Positions 8,711 to 18,577 of a stretch of DNA of 64,000 nucleotides are shown here, piece by piece (the first letter of the stretch is position 1; the number at the start of each line of letters is the position of its first letter). Under the pieces are notes generated by a model. The model searched no databases. It was not told the DNA's origin and was given only the letters and a program-made list of their open reading frames with translations. The DNA lies in the NCBI RefSeq assembly GCF_001427875.1, contig NZ_LMHK01000002.1:1051436-1115435 (forward strand), written 5' to 3'. The DNA comes from Devosia sp. Root685. Its GTDB lineage: Bacteria > Pseudomonadota > Alphaproteobacteria > Rhizobiales > Devosiaceae. The position numbers and the translations under genes are program-made.

Positions 8711-9386
8711 TCGGCATATCCAGGCGATAGCCGACGCCGCGGACGCCAGTGATCAGATCGGGCAAGCTGGCAGCGCCGAGTTTGCGCCGGAGATTGCTCA
8801 TATGACTATCGACGGTGCGGTTCATGGCCTCGCCTTCTGGCAGGCAAGCGTCGATCAGTTCGGTGCGCTCGAACACGCGATTGGGTGAGCGCGCCATGTG
8901 CTCGAGCAGCCGATATTCGGTGCGCGTCAGTCCCAAGATGGCCGTTCCCACATGGACCGTCATGGCATCGCTGTCGATGCTGAGCGGGCCGAGCCTCAGC
9001 ACGGAGCTGACTTTGCCTCCGTGACTACGGCGCAGAATGGCGCGCGCTCGCGCGATGACCTCAAGTGGATTGAAAGGCTTGACCACATAGTCGTCGGCGC
9101 CCAGGCGAAGGGCCTGGAGCTTGTCGAGATCCTCGGCAAGCGCGGTGACCATGATGACGGGCGTATCGTCTACGCTGCGCAGGGCAGCGAGCGTTTCAAA
9201 TCCGTCCATTTTCGGCATCTTGACGTCGAGAACCACGAGGTTGGGCTTCAGCCGCTGGTGGTGCGAAAGGCCAATATGGGGATCTGTGGCGCTGACAGTC
9301 CGATAGCCATCGCGCTCGAAATAGGCCTGCAGGATGCGGACGATTTCGATGTCGTCTTCGATGATGAGGATAAGCTGGTTGTTCAT
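8703..9386 (-). CDS. OmpR-family response regulator (BaeR-like)
   Basis: This 227-residue protein has a receiver domain with the acidic pocket IIEDDIE and phospho-acceptor D54 (VVLDVKMPKMDG), a conserved lysine in VVKPFNP, and a C-terminal winged-helix DNA-binding domain. It follows the ABC exporter gene by six bases and overlaps the kinase gene. It likely activates the tripartite pump operon in which it lies, as BaeR does for mdt genes. Confidence 0.93.
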   Translation of the reverse strand: MNNQLILIIEDDIEIVRILQAYFERDGYRTVSATDPHIGLSHHQRLKPNLVVLDVKMPKMDGFETLAALRSVDDTPVIMVTALAEDLDKLQALRLGADDYVVKPFNPLEVIARARAILRRSHGGKVSSVLRLGPLSIDSDAMTVHVGTAILGLTRTEYRLLEHMARSPNRVFERTELIDACLPEGEAMNRTVDSHMSNLRRKLGAASLPDLITGVRGVGYRLDMPNG

Positions 9387-9392
9387 GTGCGT

Positions 9393-11168
9393 TCAGCCGA
9401 TGGTTGCGAGCTGGCGATAACGTCCGTTCGTGGCGATGAGCTGATCGTGGCTTCCCATTTCGACAACGCGTCCTTCCTCCAAGACCACGATCTGGTCCGC
9501 ATGGCGCACTGTCGAGAGACGATGGGCGATCGACACCACCGTGCGATTGTGACGTGCAGAAAGCGCTGCGGATAGAGCATTTTCGGTCTGCGGGTCGAGG
9601 GCGCTTGTTGCTTCGTCCAGTAAAAGGACGCGCGGATTGCGCAGAATGGTCCGCGCCAGCGACAGCCTTTGCCGCTCGCCGCCGGAAAACTGATAGCCAC
9701 GCTCTCCGACTTCGGTCTGGATGCCCTTCGGCAGACCAGCCACCTTTTCCCAGAGTTGCGCTATTTTGAGCGCCTGTTCGATCTCGGCCGACGATGCGTC
9801 TGGTTTGGCAAAGCGCAGGTTCTCATCGACGCTGGCGTTCAGCAGGAAGGGATCCTGCGTCACGACACCAAGGATGTGAGAGAGGGTTTCAAAACTCAAA
9901 TCCTTGAGGTCGATGCCATCCAGCGTCACCCGTCCGCTGTCAGGATCGTAAAGGCGCGCCAGCAGATAGCCCAGCGTGCTCTTGCCTGACCCCGTGCTGC
10001 CCACGATAGCGGTGTGCGTGCCAGCCGGAATGCGCAAGGCGACGTGATCCAGCGTTTGGCGCTCTGATGCCGGATAGGAGAAGGACACGTCCTCGAAAAC
10101 GATCTCGCCCCGAACGCCGTTGGCATCGACTTCAACGGGATTTGCAGGCTCGACCAGCGTCGGCTTGGTGTCGAGGGTACCAAAAACTCGCGTGAGCAAG
10201 GCGCGCGCCTTGCGCAGTTCCACCCGGGCTTCGAACAGTTCAAGCATGGGCCAGAGCAGCTGTTCCTGCAGCGCGATAAGCGCCACCAGGGTGCCAATAG
10301 AGACACCAGAACCCTGGGCCAGCATCAGCCCGCCGATAAAGAAGGTCAGCGCCGGCAGGATGTCGAGCGCAAACATGATGATGGCGATTTCCCATTGACC
10401 GGCGGTGTGGGACCGCAGTTCGAGCCGGGCGACATCCGAGGAAGTCTGGCGGAAGAGCCGCACGAGGTGATGGGCCCGTCCCATGGTGCGGCCGAGAATG
10501 AAACCGCCCGCCGAGAGGGATTCCGTGACCGTTGCCGACATATCGGCAATGCGCTCCTGCTGCTGGAACGTGATGCGCTCGCGCAACGCGGCGACGCGAT
10601 TGTTGAGCCAGAGCAGGATCGGCATGAAGGCGAGCGAGGCAAGCGCCAGGCGCCAATCGAGGAGAATCATGGCGACGACAGTCGTCAGCGCGACGCTGAC
10701 ATTGCGGGCGACGTCGGTCGCGGTATTAGTGAACAGCGATTGAAGACCCGCAATGTCGCTCGACATGCGCGATTGCACCTCGCCGGTTCGCGCCGTGGCG
10801 AAAAAGGCGAGCGAGAGCGATTGCAGGTGCTCGTAAAGCGTCACCCGCAATTCGTGCATCAGCTGCTGGCCGATATGGGTCGAGACATAGGCCTGCAGCA
10901 CGCCGGCAATGGCCGATAACACGGCGACCCCGACGAGCCCGCCACACAGCCAGACCAGCAGCGTGGCATCGCGAGCCGGCAGTGCATCGTCGATGATGCC
11001 GCGCATCATGAATGGTGCCGTCGCGCCCGCTATGCCAGCAATCACGATAAGCCCAAGGACGATAAGGAGCGCTCTGACATGTGGGCGGAAGAGAGCGAGC
11101 ACACGCCGCCAGGGCGTGTGCTGCCGGGCCGAGGCCTCATAGTCTGCGAGGTCGTCGAGGTCATGCAT
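9393..11168 (-). CDS. MsbA-like ABC exporter (fused membrane and ATPase domains)
   Basis: This 591-residue half-transporter carries six transmembrane helices (about residues 25-320) followed by an ATPase domain with Walker A (GSTGSGKST), signature FSGGERQRLSLART, Walker B (VLLLDEATSALD) and switch histidine in IAHRLST. Such proteins export lipids or hydrophobic drugs as homodimers. The gene overlaps the RND pump gene by eight bases, so it is made together with a complete tripartite pump. Embedding an independent ABC exporter between an RND pump and its two-component system is unusual. Confidence 0.92.
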   Translation of the reverse strand: MHDLDDLADYEASARQHTPWRRVLALFRPHVRALLIVLGLIVIAGIAGATAPFMMRGIIDDALPARDATLLVWLCGGLVGVAVLSAIAGVLQAYVSTHIGQQLMHELRVTLYEHLQSLSLAFFATARTGEVQSRMSSDIAGLQSLFTNTATDVARNVSVALTTVVAMILLDWRLALASLAFMPILLWLNNRVAALRERITFQQQERIADMSATVTESLSAGGFILGRTMGRAHHLVRLFRQTSSDVARLELRSHTAGQWEIAIIMFALDILPALTFFIGGLMLAQGSGVSIGTLVALIALQEQLLWPMLELFEARVELRKARALLTRVFGTLDTKPTLVEPANPVEVDANGVRGEIVFEDVSFSYPASERQTLDHVALRIPAGTHTAIVGSTGSGKSTLGYLLARLYDPDSGRVTLDGIDLKDLSFETLSHILGVVTQDPFLLNASVDENLRFAKPDASSAEIEQALKIAQLWEKVAGLPKGIQTEVGERGYQFSGGERQRLSLARTILRNPRVLLLDEATSALDPQTENALSAALSARHNRTVVSIAHRLSTVRHADQIVVLEEGRVVEMGSHDQLIATNGRYRQLATIG

Positions 11169-14100
11169 GGTTTGAGCTCGCAGGTTGGAGGTCGGCGGTT
11201 TCGGGGGCCTTCTTGCGCTTGCGGCCGAAGATCGACATCACGACGAAGTAGAATACTGGCACGAAGATCAGCGCGAAGATCGTAGCGGCGATAACCCCGC
11301 CCAGAACGCCGGTGCCGAGGGCCTTTTGGGTCTCGGCGCTGGCGCCGTGGGCATGGACCAGCGGCATGACGCCGAGCGCAAAAGCAAGCGATGTCATGAC
11401 GATCGGCCTGATGCGCAGCCGGCCGGCCTCGACGATCGCGTCACGCAGAGCCCACCCTTCGGCAAGCTTGGCCTTGGCAAATTCGACGATCAGGATGGCG
11501 TTCTTAGCAGAAAGGCCAATGACGGTGATCAGGCCAACTTTGAAGAAGACGTCGTTTGACTGTCCACCCAGTTGCACCGCTGCGACCGAACCGATGATCC
11601 CGAGCGGCACCATCATCATCACCGACAGCGGCACAGTCCAGCTCTCGTAAAGCGCGGCGAGCACCAGGAAGACCACCAGCATCGAGATGGCGATCAGCAT
11701 GGGCATCTGCGCGCCAGACTGACGTTCTTGCAAAGATTCGCCGGTCCATTCGATACCAAAGCCTTCCGGCAGTTGCTGGACGAGACGCTCGACCTCGGCC
11801 ATGGCATCGCCATTGGCCACACCTGGCGCACCTTCGCCTTGGAGAGAATTGGCGAGATAGCCATTGTGCCGCGAAATCTGGGCCGGCGCGCTGTTCCACT
11901 TGGCAGTCACGACTTCGCTTAGCGAAACCATGCCGCCCTTGTCGTTGCGCACGAACAGTTTCAGGACGTCGTCGACATTCATGCGGTAGCGCGCGTCGGC
12001 CTGCACGATGACCTGTTGCAGCTTGCCGCCATTGGAAAAGTCGCCGACATAGCTTGAGGTGATAGCCGTCGCGAGCGTGTCACTGATCGACTGGAATGCG
12101 ACGCCGAGCGCTTGTGCCTTGTTGCGGTCGATCTCAAGCTCGACATTGGGACCATTGGGCAGGCTGTTCTGATAAAGGCTCGAGAGCTTGGTGGACTTGG
12201 CCGCAAGATCCAGCAACTGGTTCTGCGCTGCCATGAGAGCATCGAGCCCCTTGCCGCCGCGATCCTGCAGCACGAAGCTGAAACCCGAGCCGCCGCCCAG
12301 TTCCTCGATCGGCGCCGGCAGCGACACCATGACCGACCCCTCGGGGATATCAGCCATGGCCGCAGTCATGGCCGCAACTTCTTCGCTGGCCGGCATATGG
12401 GCGCGGTCTTTCCAATCCTTGAGCGTCACGAAAGCCATGGCAGCATTGGATCCCGACCCCATGAAACTGAAGCCGTTGATGAGTAGATTTTCCTGCGTCG
12501 CAGGGCGCTTCATCACCTGGGTGTTGAAGAGGCTCGTGACCTTGTCGGTACGCTCCTGGGTCGCACCGGCTGGCAACGTGATCGACACAGTGTAGTTGCC
12601 CTGGTCTTCGTCGGGCATGAAAGCCGACGGAACCTGCGGGAACCAGAAAACGAGCGCAACGACGAGAACAACATAAAGCGCCATCATCCGCCCGCCGCGG
12701 CGCAAGAGGCCACCGACGGTCTTGCCATAGCCATGCGTGACCTTATCGACACCCTTGTCGAAAAGGGCGAAGGGCAGCCACTTCTTCTTTCCATGATCGA
12801 CTGGCCTGAGGATCGTCGCGCAGAGCGCTGGGGTAAGGGTCAGGGCCAGGAACGCCGAGAACAGGATCGACACCGACATCGACAGCGTGAACTGGCGATA
12901 GATGGCGCCCACCGAACCGCCGGCTAGACCCATGGGAATGAAGACGGCGACAAGCACGGCAGTGATGCCGATCACGGCGCCGGTGATTTCCTTCATGGCC
13001 TTTCTTGTGGCGTCCCTGGGCGAAAGCCCCTCGGTCGTCATGATGCGCTCGACGTTTTCAACCACGACGATGGCATCATCGACGATGATGCCGATCGCCA
13101 GCACCATGCCGAACATGGTGAGCACGTTGATCGAATATCCCGTCAACTGCATGACTGCGAACGTACCGAGCAGAGCCACCGGCGCAACGATGGCCGGAAT
13201 GATGGTGTAGCGAACGTTCTGGAGGAACACGAACATGACCGCAAAGACGAGCGCCATGGCTTCGAGCAGGGTGTAGATCACCTTCTCGATGGACACCTTG
13301 ATAAAGGGAGACGTGTCGAAGGGGAGCGCATAGGACATGCCCTCGGGCATCGCCAGTTTGAGTTCGGCAAGGCGTGCCTTGACTGCATCGGCGGTCGCGA
13401 CGGCATTGGCGCCGGGTGAGAGCTGGATGGCGGCGCCAGTTGCCTCGTTGCCATTCTGCTGCATCGAGAAGCCGGTGGTTTGGGCGCCGATTTCGACGCG
13501 CGCCACATCGCCCAACAGGACCGTTGCGCCATTGCGCTCGCCCTTGATGGCAATCTTGCTGAACTCTTCAGTCGTCGCCAGGTCGCTGCGCACAGTTAGG
13601 GGCACGGTGATGGCCTGGCCTGGCACGGTCGGGCCCGCGCCAAGCTGACCCGGCGCGATCTGGAGGTTCTGCCCCTGGATCGCCGCGGTCACATCAGCGA
13701 AGCTAAGGCCCAGCATTTCAAGCTTGAGCGGATCGACCCAGATGCGCATGGCCTTTTCGGTGCCGAACGACTGCAGCCGGCCTACGCCCTTGATGCGCTT
13801 GAGCTCCGGGACGATGTATTTGGCGAGATAATCTTCGAGATCGAGCGCGGAGAAGCGCTTGCCTTCGGAGGTCAGGGTGACGATAGCCAAGAAGCCTGAT
13901 GTTGCGGACTCAACGGTGAGCCCGCCCTGGCGCACCAAGGCCGGCAGCCGGGGTTCAACACCCTTCAAACGGTTCTGAACGTCCACCATGGCAAGCTCGG
14001 GATCGGTACCCGGCGCGAAAGTGAGCGTCACATTGGCGCTACCCGTGCTGTCCGCAGACGAGCCGAAAAAGAGGAGATTCTTGACCCCCGTGAGCTCGCG

Positions 14101-14298
14101 CTCGATCGGGATGACAACGCCCTCGTTGACGGTCTGCGCCGAGGCACCGGGATAGCTTGCCGAGACACTAACGCTTGGTGGAGCGATCGAGGGAAAACGT
14201 GCAACCGGAAGCTGCGGGATGGCGATGACGCCGAACAACACGATGAATGCGGCCACCACCCACGCAAAGACGGGGCGATCAATAAAAAACTGGGGCAT
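11161..14298 (-). CDS. RND efflux pump, HAE1 (AcrB/MexB) family
   Basis: This full-length 1045-residue inner-membrane proton/drug antiporter has the 12-helix duplicated architecture. The relay residues are visible: a DD pair in GIIVDDAIVVVEN (helix 4) and lysine in GLSAKNAILIVEF (helix 10). The N-terminus (MPQFFIDRPVFAWVVA) is typical of the family. It forms trimers with the adjacent membrane-fusion lipoprotein and outer-membrane factor and exports hydrophobic compounds. It starts 15 bases after the fusion-protein stop and overlaps the ABC exporter start. Confidence 0.96.
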   Translation of the reverse strand: MPQFFIDRPVFAWVVAAFIVLFGVIAIPQLPVARFPSIAPPSVSVSASYPGASAQTVNEGVVIPIERELTGVKNLLFFGSSADSTGSANVTLTFAPGTDPELAMVDVQNRLKGVEPRLPALVRQGGLTVESATSGFLAIVTLTSEGKRFSALDLEDYLAKYIVPELKRIKGVGRLQSFGTEKAMRIWVDPLKLEMLGLSFADVTAAIQGQNLQIAPGQLGAGPTVPGQAITVPLTVRSDLATTEEFSKIAIKGERNGATVLLGDVARVEIGAQTTGFSMQQNGNEATGAAIQLSPGANAVATADAVKARLAELKLAMPEGMSYALPFDTSPFIKVSIEKVIYTLLEAMALVFAVMFVFLQNVRYTIIPAIVAPVALLGTFAVMQLTGYSINVLTMFGMVLAIGIIVDDAIVVVENVERIMTTEGLSPRDATRKAMKEITGAVIGITAVLVAVFIPMGLAGGSVGAIYRQFTLSMSVSILFSAFLALTLTPALCATILRPVDHGKKKWLPFALFDKGVDKVTHGYGKTVGGLLRRGGRMMALYVVLVVALVFWFPQVPSAFMPDEDQGNYTVSITLPAGATQERTDKVTSLFNTQVMKRPATQENLLINGFSFMGSGSNAAMAFVTLKDWKDRAHMPASEEVAAMTAAMADIPEGSVMVSLPAPIEELGGGSGFSFVLQDRGGKGLDALMAAQNQLLDLAAKSTKLSSLYQNSLPNGPNVELEIDRNKAQALGVAFQSISDTLATAITSSYVGDFSNGGKLQQVIVQADARYRMNVDDVLKLFVRNDKGGMVSLSEVVTAKWNSAPAQISRHNGYLANSLQGEGAPGVANGDAMAEVERLVQQLPEGFGIEWTGESLQERQSGAQMPMLIAISMLVVFLVLAALYESWTVPLSVMMMVPLGIIGSVAAVQLGGQSNDVFFKVGLITVIGLSAKNAILIVEFAKAKLAEGWALRDAIVEAGRLRIRPIVMTSLAFALGVMPLVHAHGASAETQKALGTGVLGGVIAATIFALIFVPVFYFVVMSIFGRKRKKAPETADLQPASSNHA

Positions 14299-14313
14299 TT
14301 GGTTCGCCTGAAC

Positions 14314-15495
14314 TTAGTGGGTTGCGGCCGGCTCGACCGACGAAGCCGATGCAGCATCGGGTCGCGTGCCGAAGGGAATTGTCCGTACAGGCCCTGCGGC
14401 AGACAGCTTGCCCTGGCCCTCGACCACGATACTGTCGCCAGCCTTGAGACCGCCCGTCACGATATAGCGGCCTTCGACCAGCTCGCCCAAAGTCACGGGT
14501 GTCGGCGTTGCAACGCCCTCTTTGACAACGAAGACGCTGGGCACGCCCAAGGTATCGCGAACAAGGGACTGCTGCGGCACGCTAATGGCGTCGGGATAGG
14601 TGCCGCGTGGCACGCGGGCCCGGACATACATTCCAGGCAAGAGGCGGCGATCGGCGTTTTCCGCCTCGGCCCGTAGCCGGACATTGCCGGTGCCCTCATC
14701 GACGCTGATGTCGGAAAAAAGCGCCTTGGCGGCGATGACGCCATCATCGCCCTCGCCTGCAAGGATTTCGATCGGGATCGTGCCCACTTCCTTGAGCCCG
14801 CCGCTTCTGGCCAGACTGCGCAGATGCTCAAGCCGCGAAGCGGGCTGGCGGATATCGATATGAACGCTGCCAATCTGCTGGATCGTCGCAAGGCTCGTCG
14901 TGCTGGTCGCTTCCGCTAGCGTACCTTCACCCACCATTGCTGCCCCGATCTGTCCATCGAGCGGCGCCTTGATCGTTGCAAGGTCAAGCGAGAGCTTGGC
15001 CTTTTTGAGGGCGGCCTCGGCCTGGGCGACGTCGGCCGCTCCTTGCGCACGCTGAGAACTTGCGAGGTCATAGGCCTGATCGCTGATATTGTTGCTGGCT
15101 TTGAGCGCATCCGCGCGCTCGAACTCTGCAGTCGTCTGCTCAAAGACTGCACGAGCTTTCTGCAAAGTGGCTTCCGCGCTCGCCACATCGGCGGCATAGC
15201 TCGTGGCATCGAGTTCGAAGAGCGGCTGTCCCTTCCTGACTTCGCTTCCCTCGTCAAAGAGCCGTTTGACGATAAGCCCACTGACCTGAGCGCGAACCTC
15301 GGCTGTGCGGAAGGCTGACACACGGGCCGGCAGTTCATCCCAGACAGTAACCGAATTGGCCTGCAGTGCAGCCACCGAAACGAGCGGCGCTTCTATCGCC
15401 TCGGGAACGGCAGCCTGTTGTTGGGCAGGCGAGCAAGCGGCCAGGGCAGCCACAATCAACAAGGCTGGCAGGACACGAAATGTCGAAGAAATCAT
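14314..15495 (-). CDS. RND efflux membrane-fusion lipoprotein (AcrA/MexA family)
   Basis: This 393-residue periplasmic adaptor begins with a lipoprotein signal and lipobox LAAC (C21), so it is anchored to the inner membrane by lipid. The barrel-sandwich (lipoyl) halves flank a coiled-coil hairpin at about residues 95-170, rich in alanine, glutamate and lysine, and beta-barrel and membrane-proximal domains follow. It bridges the RND pump to the NodT-type channel encoded 29 bases upstream. Confidence 0.94.
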   Translation of the reverse strand: MISSTFRVLPALLIVAALAACSPAQQQAAVPEAIEAPLVSVAALQANSVTVWDELPARVSAFRTAEVRAQVSGLIVKRLFDEGSEVRKGQPLFELDATSYAADVASAEATLQKARAVFEQTTAEFERADALKASNNISDQAYDLASSQRAQGAADVAQAEAALKKAKLSLDLATIKAPLDGQIGAAMVGEGTLAEATSTTSLATIQQIGSVHIDIRQPASRLEHLRSLARSGGLKEVGTIPIEILAGEGDDGVIAAKALFSDISVDEGTGNVRLRAEAENADRRLLPGMYVRARVPRGTYPDAISVPQQSLVRDTLGVPSVFVVKEGVATPTPVTLGELVEGRYIVTGGLKAGDSIVVEGQGKLSAAGPVRTIPFGTRPDAASASSVEPAATH

Positions 15496-15524
15496 GATGC
15501 TTCTCGGATAACTGGGCGATGAGA

Positions 15525-16913
15525 TCAGCGCGACGCGGGAAGAGACGCGGAGACAGAGGGCGAGCCGCCCAACACGCGAAAAATCTGGACTTCGGTGACC
15601 AACTGCTCGAGCCGATTGGCCGCCAGTGCCCGATTTGCCGCCCGGCTTCGCTCCTGCGCATCAAGCCAGATGCGCAGGGCAACAGAGCCGGTGCGATAGC
15701 GCTCTTCAGTCAGTTTTTCTGCCGATTGCGCCGCCTCGAGTGCCGCCCTCAATCGATGCGATTTTTGATTGAGGGTTGTGCGCGCACTGAGCGCCGTGCC
15801 TGTATCACTGAAGGCCGTCAGAAGCGCAGAGCGGAATTCGGTGACGGCGAGTTGATAATCGACCTCGGAAACCTTCACCCGCAATTCGCCATCACGGAAA
15901 TTGAGGAAGGGCAGCACCAGACCCGCGCCCAATGTGGCGATCGGATTGGCCAAAATCTGGAGAAGATCGGTGCTGGCCGCGCCGAGATTGCCGGTCAGCG
16001 TGATCTGCGGATAAAGGCTTGCCTTGGTGCCGTCGACATTGCGCAAAGCCGCCCGCAGCCGCAATTCAGCCGCTCGCAAGTCTGGACGACGTGCAAGGAG
16101 GTCGGCCGGCAGACCAGCCGTGATCTGCACTGGCGTGCGTCGAGGCAAGTTTTGCGGCTCGTCAACAGGATTTGCCACTCCGTTAAGCAAAACACCAAGC
16201 GCATTACGAAGCACCACGCGGTTCTGCTCAAGATCGGAGAGCGAGGCGGCCTGGCTCTCGACCGTCTGGCGCATCTCGGCCAGTTCCAGTTCGGTTGCGG
16301 CACCCGCCACAGCCTGGCTTTTGATCAGGTCCTCGACCTGGCGCGCCACTGCAAGCGAGGCGCGCGCTGCAGTCAGATCCTGGTTCGTATAAGCAAGGCG
16401 CCAATATGTTTCGATGGTCGAAGCGATGACTGTCGTCCGCGCAGCCTCTACGTCTTCGGCCGACGCTGTTGCCTGCAGCGCCGCCATATCCTGGCCGCTG
16501 GCCAATCGGCCCCAAAGGTCAATCTCGTAAGAGGCCCCCAATCCGAGATTAAAACTGTCGCTGCTTGCGCCTGTATCGTTCAGTGGCACCGTGCTCTGCG
16601 CACTGCCCGTTCCACTGAGTTGGGGAACCTTCGCCACACCAGCCATATCCGCCTGCAGCAGGGCTTTGCGCACACGCAGATTTGCTGCGAACAGGTCGTT
16701 ATTGTTGGCAAGAACCGTCTCGACGAGTTGGTCGAGTTTCGGGTCGCCGAAACTACGCCACCACTGCACCGCAGCCACCGGGTTGGAGATGCCCGAGCTG
16801 TCCATCCACAGCGGCGCACTCGGCAGCGCCGGCCGGACATATTGCGTGGTCAAGCTCGAACAGCCGGCCAGCAAAACGGCAGGCAGAACAATTGCAAATC
16901 GGAAGGAGGACAT
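15525..16913 (-). CDS. Outer-membrane factor lipoprotein (NodT/OprM family)
   Basis: This protein of about 462 residues has a lipobox LAGC (C18 from the chosen ATG) and two OEP repeats. The motif LGASYEIDLWGRLASG is diagnostic for the family. It forms the trimeric exit duct for the RND pump. A GTG directly precedes the ATG at 16913; the choice makes a one-residue difference. It is the first gene of the operon, an uncommon order because the outer-membrane factor is usually last or absent. Confidence 0.94.
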   Translation of the reverse strand: MSSFRFAIVLPAVLLAGCSSLTTQYVRPALPSAPLWMDSSGISNPVAAVQWWRSFGDPKLDQLVETVLANNNDLFAANLRVRKALLQADMAGVAKVPQLSGTGSAQSTVPLNDTGASSDSFNLGLGASYEIDLWGRLASGQDMAALQATASAEDVEAARTTVIASTIETYWRLAYTNQDLTAARASLAVARQVEDLIKSQAVAGAATELELAEMRQTVESQAASLSDLEQNRVVLRNALGVLLNGVANPVDEPQNLPRRTPVQITAGLPADLLARRPDLRAAELRLRAALRNVDGTKASLYPQITLTGNLGAASTDLLQILANPIATLGAGLVLPFLNFRDGELRVKVSEVDYQLAVTEFRSALLTAFSDTGTALSARTTLNQKSHRLRAALEAAQSAEKLTEERYRTGSVALRIWLDAQERSRAANRALAANRLEQLVTEVQIFRVLGGSPSVSASLPASR

Positions 16914-17383
16914 CACTGAACCAGACGATCATGAATACGACCGGCATCCGGCCCATGTGTCAGTCATCAGGTCTATGTGGAGCAATCATCGAGGATTGGT
17001 GCAGATTGCGTGCAGATCTAAGGGAGAGAGGATGGTTTGCCTGAATTGTCAGCTAAACGGCGGCCTTCGGCCAGCGGCAGAACGAGTGACAATGGTCGTA
17101 ATGGGGTCGGAAGCGGTACTTCAGCTACGCCCCGGTCTTGGACCTCACCGCGCCCCCTGTGGCCCGCAGTTAAGAGCTTTGCGGTTGCAGGGCTTCGCCC
17201 CCTGAATCCCAAAACAACCTTATCCGTCCGAGAAAACAATCATACAGTTCCTTTCTGTTGCCTGGAGACGATCCCTATCGGGTAGTGCCTCAGATCAGGC
17301 AGGAAGGCGTCTACATATCAGGGGTAATCCCACCTTCTTGATCCGCCGGCCGACGAGTGGGTCACGATGCACTACAAGCTGCT
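16914..17383. other. Intergenic region upstream of the efflux operon
   Basis: This 470-base stretch must contain the promoter of the efflux operon. I see no confident promoter hexamers. Short GC-rich palindromic pieces occur near 17055-17075 (GGCGGCCTTCGGCC), and there is a run reminiscent of degraded coding sequence, but no gene can be supported. Confidence 0.35.
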
Positions 17384-18541
17384 TCAAGCGAACCAGGTCG
17401 TGCCGGGATATTGATGCGCCTTCGCGACCTCTTCGTTCAGTTCCAACCCTATGCCTGGACGGTCGCTGAGAGCGATCTTGCCATTCTTGATGATGTCGCC
17501 GCCATCGGTAATGGTCGACCAATAGTCCCGGTGGAACCAATGGTATTCGAGGATCAAAAAGTTGGGAATGGTGGCGCAGACATGCGCCGACGCCATGGTG
17601 CCGATGGGCGAGGAGACATTGTGCGGGGCGAAGGGGATCGAATGCAGGTCCGCCAATTCCGCAATCTTGCGGCATTCCGAAAGCCCGCCGCATTTGGGGA
17701 TATCGGGCATGATGATATCGACAGCCTGCTGCTCCAGCAGCTTGCGGAACCCATGGCGCAGATAGAGATTTTCGCCGGCACAGATCGGCGTTGACGTGCT
17801 GCGGGTGATCTCGGCCATGACGTCTATATTTTCGGGCGGGATCGGTTCTTCCAGCCACATCAGTTGAAGATGTTCGAGATCGCGCGCGAGGCGAATGGCG
17901 CTGTGTTTGTCGAGACGAGTGTGGAGATCGCAGGCCACTTCAACCTCTTTGCCAGCCGCCTCGACCACCATTTCGGCAAGCTGGACCATGCGGTCATGCT
18001 CCCACTTGTTGGGAGTCATGTTGAACTTGTCCTTGATGTACCAGCCGGTCTCGCTGCCGGTATGGCCATAGGCGCGAATGTCGAGATCGACCTTGAGCGC
18101 CTTGAAGCCGGCTTCGAGCACCTGGTCTACCTCGCGCTGGACCTCGCCCATATTCATCCCGGGGGAGACTTCGCAATCGCAATAGACGCGGATGTCGTCG
18201 CGGAATTTGCCGCCCATCAGTTCATAAATCGGCACTTTTAGCGCCTTGCCCTTGAGATCCCAGAGAGCGATTTCGACGCCGGTCAGCGCCGTGATCAACG
18301 CGCCAGCGAACCCGCCCTCGAAAACGAGGCTGCGGCGGATGTCTTCAAATATTGCGTCGATGGCGAAGGGATCGCGTCCGATCAGCTTTTCGGCCAGCTC
18401 CTTTTCGATGATGGCAATGGCCTGATGGCCGCCATGCACGCATTCGCCGAGCCCCGTAAAACCGACATCGGTCTCGATGCGCACCCATAGATGCATGCAA
18501 TGCCCGATCGTGGCGGCCGTCTTGACTGACGTAATTTTCAC
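17384..18541 (-). CDS. Enolase-superfamily acid-sugar dehydratase (galactonate/mannonate dehydratase-like)
   Basis: This 385-residue enzyme is of the mandelate racemase/muconate lactonizing group. It likely removes water from an aldonate to give a 2-keto-3-deoxy acid. Visible catalytic features are the first metal-ligand strand with the DxH pair in CDLHTR, a second ligand glutamate in WLEEP, a third in CAGEN, and a catalytic histidine in FAPHN. The DxH motif is characteristic of the galactonate and mannonate dehydratase subgroups rather than of racemases. It follows the FadR-type regulator and transporter genes, so the substrate is probably an aldonate or uronate derivative imported by that system. 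The exact sugar is not readable from sequence. Confidence 0.85.
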   Translation of the reverse strand: MKITSVKTAATIGHCMHLWVRIETDVGFTGLGECVHGGHQAIAIIEKELAEKLIGRDPFAIDAIFEDIRRSLVFEGGFAGALITALTGVEIALWDLKGKALKVPIYELMGGKFRDDIRVYCDCEVSPGMNMGEVQREVDQVLEAGFKALKVDLDIRAYGHTGSETGWYIKDKFNMTPNKWEHDRMVQLAEMVVEAAGKEVEVACDLHTRLDKHSAIRLARDLEHLQLMWLEEPIPPENIDVMAEITRSTSTPICAGENLYLRHGFRKLLEQQAVDIIMPDIPKCGGLSECRKIAELADLHSIPFAPHNVSSPIGTMASAHVCATIPNFLILEYHWFHRDYWSTITDGGDIIKNGKIALSDRPGIGLELNEEVAKAHQYPGTTWFA

Positions 18542-18577
18542 TGTGGTTCCCCTCCCGGCGATGTCGCTTGTGCCCTG

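Noticed and set aside
17018..17239. 73-codon minus-strand frame in the region upstream of the efflux operon
   Set aside because: No initiation signal and low-complexity arginine/proline composition. It could be a decayed gene but nothing identifies it.
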